Of a stretch of DNA of 64,000 nt, positions 53,701 to 60,900 are shown piece by piece. The notes under the pieces were generated by a model. The model was not told where the DNA came from and did not search any database. It worked only from the letters and a program-made list of their open reading frames with translations. Origin of the DNA: Liolophura sinensis (taxonomy: Eukaryota > Mollusca > Polyplacophora > Chitonida > Chitonidae). Made by a program: the position numbers and the translations under genes. The stretch spans positions 250,001 to 314,000 of the forward strand of contig NW_027017962.1 of the NCBI RefSeq assembly GCF_032854445.1. Direction: 5' to 3'. The first letter of the stretch is position 1. The number at the start of each line of letters is the position of its first letter.

Positions 53701-54883
53701 ACTACAGGTAGACGGAGACTGAAGACAACCTGGAGGAAGCCATTGGAATTCGCTGGGTTTGACCGATGTTATTACATTCAAGTGCGTGTAACACACCCAG
53801 CGGACACGCTCTCATATTAGAGATTAACCAACAGGAGTACAAGTAACATTTACGATTGTGGAACTTATGCCCACCGCCATTTGCCTTTTAAGTTAAACTG
53901 ATTTGTCATAATTTAACGATAAACAGTATCACTGCGCAGCTTGGAATAAGCAGATGTTTGTTAAGGCATGATTTACTAATATAAGTGGGATTGTACATGG
54001 AACAGGAGCGGGCGGACTTGCCATTCTTTTCCACAGTCGCTCTTTATCTACAGATACTACCATTCTATGCCACCAGAGGTGATACACGTCTTTACATCAC
54101 TACATCTTTTCAGATCAGAGCAGTCATATCAGAGAAGCTCCACAGGTTTGGCCTTTTCGGTTACATCCTTTGCTGTCGATGTGTTGGAGCAAGTTCAATC
54201 ATGTTTACTCTTATTGCAGGTTGACATTGGGGATTGTAAGTTGCGCCATGCGAAGATGTCGGGGTGCGGTACATAGAGTGTGAATGCTGGCCATGAGTGT
54301 TAACGACATATTAAAGACCTTGTGCGAACGATCTATAAAATATGGTACGACCGACCTTACAAATATCTCGGGTACAGGTACGTGAAATCTTAAAAGTTGT
54401 TATTGCCCTCTTTGAATTTTTTTAACATACCGATATCACTTTTAGAGGAACCGTAGGGCTACATTCCTTAATGGGATTGCTAAAATCGCGTGTAACTCTG
54501 TGGCGCCAGCTAAACAGTCTTTTCACAATTTCATTGATGTAATTCATGTTTTATCTACATTCCGACAACTTCCTTTTTTTCAAACCATACAAACACCAAA
54601 TGGCAGCAAATAAAGATATTATAATTTAAAATACGGTACATAGAATTATGTTTCTTTCCGGCCAGTGGAAATGCTATTGGTGTCCATGGTCGTCACCAGG
54701 CCATTGAAATACAGTGTAGGTGGGTGGGTAGGGGGGTGATCTTGAAGGTGACTGTCCAGCTTACACCAATGGTTCTCGAGAGCTTGTGTGTTGTAGATGG
54801 TTTTACGAGTTGTTAGACTATTTCCTAAAGACTAAATACAACATGTACACCTGCGTATTTAACATGTTGTTATGGCACTTTTA

Positions 54884-54968
<85 letters not shown>

Positions 54969-57900
54969 TATCGCCTGCTGAAAAAACGCACATAAAAGAC
55001 ATGAAGTCTGACATACGAGTAAATATAGATAAGTTCTATCTGATGCAAAACAAGGATATAAAATGTCTATTGAATGTTATTTTCTTGGAACTTGCAGTGA
55101 GTTTATTTGGGAAAACATATCTCGTAGTGCTATCCTTGCGATATTTGAAATAACACACAGACATGTCGGATTATGTTGACCTGAAGCAATCATTGGAGTG
55201 CAATCATTCGATATTTATTTAGTGAAAGGATATGTTCAGGCTAAAGTCAGCCCATTAGGTACACTTCTTTTCATTTAACAAATTTATTAACGAAGGATAT
55301 GTTGAGTAACATCACAAACACGTAAAGAGTGCAATCGGTGTATTCAATGATTTGGGAGATGCAATGAGCCAATATTGTCAGAAATGTGACTGGCGCTCTA
55401 ATAGCCGAGTTTCGCCAACTGTCATTAAAACCGAGTGAGAATCGTTCGAAAAGAGATATAAACTCGTAGAACGTGTAGATCGAAAGCAAGACGTACACTG
55501 TTAAAAGAACGTTAGATAAATGTTGACTTCACTAATCACGACGTTGACTTCTAATCACGACGTTACGGTCTTCATTATTCAAGGATAATGAATTTAGAAT
55601 TGCTTCAAGATTGCGGTAAACCTGTTTTTGTGGCGATCAGCGGTCGACGAGGAAGACAACGCAGAGGAAACCCTAAATTTCAGGTTAGTAGATGTCACGA
55701 TTCATGGTTTAATTTCACAGAGCTTTGTAAATAAATTTTTCTTAACTTTCCTCGAAAAATGAGTGGTGCATAGTGTTGTGTGACAAGAGTGGTTTAACAG
55801 ATGAGGCCTTATAGGCGTTAGAAATGGTAAATTCATTTGAGGCGCTCATATAAAAATGTAGGCAAGCACTGCTAAAGGAGATACTTACCATAAATAAGGA
55901 CCTCGCAAAGTGTAAGAATTTTGCCAGATGACAGGGAAATCTTGACCGTATTTCCAAGAACTGGACTGGTACATTTCTCATTGATGACGTCTCCCGGACC
56001 GTCAGTACTGTTCGTTGAATCCTGATAGCATGTAGTATAAGCCCCAGACGAGGTTCTTACAGACACAGTGAATCCGTTCAGCCTGGCCCCGCCTGGAAGA
56101 GTGAACGTGTAAGGGGGTAACAGAAGCTGAACATTATAGAATTTTTCCTGTCTGAATATCAGCTTTCTCACCGCATGTTCTTGTATATTCACTGAACGAT
56201 TTTCAACAATAATTAACATTTGCAAAATGCGGAATTATTGTTTGTATATCGAACGTAAAAGGACGGTGTTATCGGTCAATGCCAACCAGCAGCAGTCGTG
56301 ATATTTCACATACCAGGCTCACGCGCAGTTTGGATGGGAGTTGTAAGGGCTGAACGCACAAGGTGTGCCGACTGATGGCGTGGATACCTTCGTGATCAGA
56401 ACGTTGAATTTTCAAACTAACAAGGCAACTATCACCTAAGCAGATAAAGACAGTAAACGAAGCGAAATAAAAAAAACCAAAAAATTCTAGTTTGGTACGT
56501 CCTGGCCGACCTTTTAATTCTGTTACCCTTGATGCCTTCGACTGGCATCATTTACAATACACTTATTGGGCCCACGTCACGATCGTCTCCTAAACAAATG
56601 CATGTGAAAGACATGAAGTCTGATATAGGAGTAAATAAAGATAAATGTCTATTTAATGTTATTTTCTTGAACTTGCAACTATTTGTGATTCGTGCAATTC
56701 TGTCAATAATCGCACTATTTGTGATTCGTACAATTCTGTCAATAATCGCACTATTTTGTGATTCGTGCAATCCTGTCAATAATCGCACTATTTGTGATTC
56801 GTACAATTCTGTCAATAATCGCACTATTGTGATTCGTGCAATCCTGTCAATAATCGCACTATTTGTGATTCGTGCAATCCTGTCAATAATCGCACTATTT
56901 GTGATTCGTGCAATTCTGTCAATAATCGCACTATTTGTGATTCGTGCAATTCTGTCAATAATCGCACCGTCAACTCTGGGATAGCGAGTCAGTATATATA
57001 CCAACATTTCACAGACACGTATTTCATCAGCCAGGTGTGTACGACCGCTGATTGTACATGTAAGCATTATATAAAGCAGCTGGTTTTTGGCTTTGGTTAC
57101 ACAGCTCAGTAATAACATCGCGCCATCGTCGCTAGACACCATCTATCCTATAAATGTACATATCAAATAAACAAGCCAGTAATAAATTGACGACATCATA
57201 TTCTCACCTTTTCTGCTTTAGCACTCAGGGTTAAGGTTTAAGAATATTCATTCTGGACGGCAAATTGATGTATAAGTCGCAAATTCATGTATAAGTCGCA
57301 CATTCATGTATAAGTCGTACATTCATGTATAAGTCGCACTGTGGTGAAACGCGGCCCCAACCAATTTCAGCAATGGAATTATCAAAATTTGAAGATTTTT
57401 GTTACAATAGGGGCTATTATAGATCGTGCATGGCCTGTGTTATGTGGTCCAATATATTCAGTCAGGCGAGACAGGCCGAATACCCGGTCGCCTACTGCCC
57501 AGCATAGGGACAAATAGGCCTACATATACTTACATGTACTTTCTCTGATATGTGTCCGTTAAAATGTTTGGTTTCATACACTCAAGAATACGCATGTAGT
57601 TCTTGAAATGTATATTTATTATTATTCTTTATTTCTATTTCTCGTCTTGTATTACTTCACAGTACATATACACATATACTATCATGATATGTTAAGTACA
57701 TGTGCCGTACATACAGCTTGGTCTGGTTGTACACAGCTATAACAAAGCTTATATGAGATTGGAATGCCTCAACGTAGTTAAAAACAAGTTAATTTACATT
57801 TCTGAATAATGGTATTTTAGCATTGACCGCATTGGTGAGGGGTGCCTGAATCATTACGCCGTGCTGGCGTTCTAACCCCCTCGGAATCGGAGCCACTACC

Positions 57901-60900
57901 CCCTCTCCACTCGAATTAATATGAATTCTGTATGTACCCTGTTTCTCCTGAAATTTTAATTGTTGGTAAATGTGAAAAAAATAGCGAACAGCAAATTGTT
58001 TTTTCAGTATTTAAGGTAAACTGTAATTTGGAATGTTGTACGACATATTTACATCCAACGATAAATTTTGCAAGTCCCACACTGAATGCGCAAAATTGAA
58101 GTTGAATTACGGGTATTATGTGTGTTATACTGCGGATTTTGTTTGTGTTATACTGCGGATTTTGTGTGTGTTATACTGCGGATATTGTGTGTGTTATACT
58201 GCGGATATTGTGTGTGTTGTATTGCGGATATTGTGTGTGTTGTATTGCGGATATAGTGTGTGCTATACGAGGGATATTGTGTGTGTTGTATTGCGGTTAT
58301 TCTGTGTGTTATACGAGGGGTATTGTGTGTGTTATACTGCGGATATTGTGTGTGTTATACTGCGGATATTGTGTGTGTTATACTGCAGATATTGTGTGTG
58401 TTATACTGCGGATATTGTGTGTGTTATACTGCGGATATTGTGTGTGTTATACTGCGGATATTGTGTGTGTTATACCGCAGATATTGTGCGTGTTATACGA
58501 GGGGTATTGTGTATGTTATACTGCGAATATTGTGTGTGTTATACTGCGGATATTGTGTGTGTTATACTGCGGATATTGTGTGTGTTATACGGCGGATATT
58601 GTGTGTTTTACTGCGGATATTGTGTGTGTTAGCTGCAGATATTGTGTGTGTTATACTGCGGATATTGTGTGTGTCGTATTGCGGATATTGTGCGTGTTAT
58701 ACGAGGGATATTGTGTGTGTGTTGTATTGCGGATATTGTGTGTGTTATACGAGGGATATTGTGTGTTTTATACTACGGATATTGTATATGTTATACTGCA
58801 GATATTGTGTGTTATACGAGGGGTATTGTGTGTGTTGTACTGCGGATATTGTCAGTGTTATACGAGGGGTATTGTGTGTGCAGATATTGTGTGTTATACG
58901 AGGTGTATTGTATGTGTTATACAAGGGACCTACTTCATTGTATATCAGTTCTAGCTTAAGAATACAGAGGCACTACTCACATGCTTTTGGTTCTCCACAG
59001 TTTTCATGTCTGTTGTAGATAGTGAACGTATAGATCCAGTATGACTGATTTAGTGTGACCGTCCAGAACGGATCAGAGTCTCCGTCTTCTGCCGTGTGAG
59101 TACATGGAGTCTCCAAAGTATCACCCTTGACACCATCCACAGCAGCATTAGAGAGATACTGTGTATCGTCGTAGTTAGAAGACTGAGCTGTTGGCCTGTC
59201 CAATGCCACATTTCCTGAAATACCAAAAAAGAAGAAAACCGTAGCGAACTGTAAGGCCTGTGTAACTTTAGACAGAAAGTCAGTGCCTGGTTCTGATGTT
59301 CCACCGCTCTTTTATCTAGTGTTGCTTCAGTGAGACGCCTTACCGAAGGCATGTAACCCGCCTCACCCGAGCCATTATATTAATACGGGTCAACCAGTCG
59401 TTGCACTATCCGCTTCATGCTGAACCAAGCAAGGAAGCTTCAACTTTCTCTTTCAAGGTCTTAGGTGTGACTCGACCTGGGATTGACCCTGGATCTACCC
59501 CTGTCTGACCGGCATCTACATGTGTAATGTCTAACCGGTACCTAAATGTGTATAGCTTGACTGGTGCCTATGTGTAAATTATGACCGGTATCTACGTGTG
59601 TAAAGCTTGACTCGTATCTATGTGTAGAGTTTGAGTCGTACCCGTGTGTGTAAAGTTTAACTGATAGCTATGTGTAAAGTATGATCGGTATCTATAGGTA
59701 AAGTTTGACCGCATCTATGTGCAAATATAAGCATCATGTCCGAGATTCGTATACCATTCGTAGTCCGTAAAGAGCGTTCTAAGTCGATAATCGCAAGATC
59801 CATTTCCAAAACAACGTTGAACATTAGCTCCCAAAGATAAAAGGTATGTAAGAAATTATACAAATAGGAAATAAAGCCGGTAGCACACAAGCGAGAAGCG
59901 GTCATCAGTTTTCAATGATGCCGGGCAGCCAGTGGATATTCCAGGCATGAATTCCATATAAAAGTTCAAATTCGTAGTCCATAAATGAGTTCCAGGTCAA
60001 ATAACAATTACACAAGGTATCTCAGAGGCGCTTTGACTGCAACTGTTCATAAAGGCATCATGCAGATGTAATTAACATGACTACCTTTACGGCCCCTAGC
60101 CCCAGGCTAAGCGGTTTTAGATACAGTTCGAAAATGACGAGAGTTACAGACCTTAACCGAACAGATTGTGATTCAAAAGTAACGGACAATTACATCTTTC
60201 CCGTTAATATGTAAAGATCTCATACTACAAGAGGCGCCATCTATGATGTTACACATGACATGCTGGTCTGTATAAAAGCTGTCTACAAGATAGACACTCA
60301 GTAACCAGGGCCATCTATGTTGATAAATACAATGTACGCGATAGATATGTACCTGAGGATAATAGCGCCGTCTATGAGGTTGATCACAATGCAGATCGCC
60401 AAAGATTGTGAACGCTCTGTCCATACCTTCCAACGAGAGTGTTATACTCATTGTAAAATTTGAGAAACTTAGAATGAAGGCGTTTGATGGAGCATCCTTG
60501 ACAAACTAGTTTTTGAACTAACAACTTGTGACACAGTCATCACAATTTACGCAAGATCTGACAAATACCACAAGGCGAGATATGTATACGCCATATGCAT
60601 GACCCTTTATATAATATATGCAGGTATATTGCTATCCAAATAAGGATAATTTTCAATGTCAAAATTGAAATTATTCCGTTTGTCGTAAAGGCGGTGTGAA
60701 AGGAGACCTTGTTCGTCTTTGTATAGGCATAGATCCAAATAAGATGTACCATCACGACTATCTGTTGTCTCCTTTAAATCCAATAAAGGCAGATAGATTT
60801 CCTTCACGGCTTCACCGCTTCAGCAAAGATTGACAGCTGTGTGTAATTCATTGATTTGATTAATGTTTTACGCCGTACTCAAGAATGTTTCACTTATATG

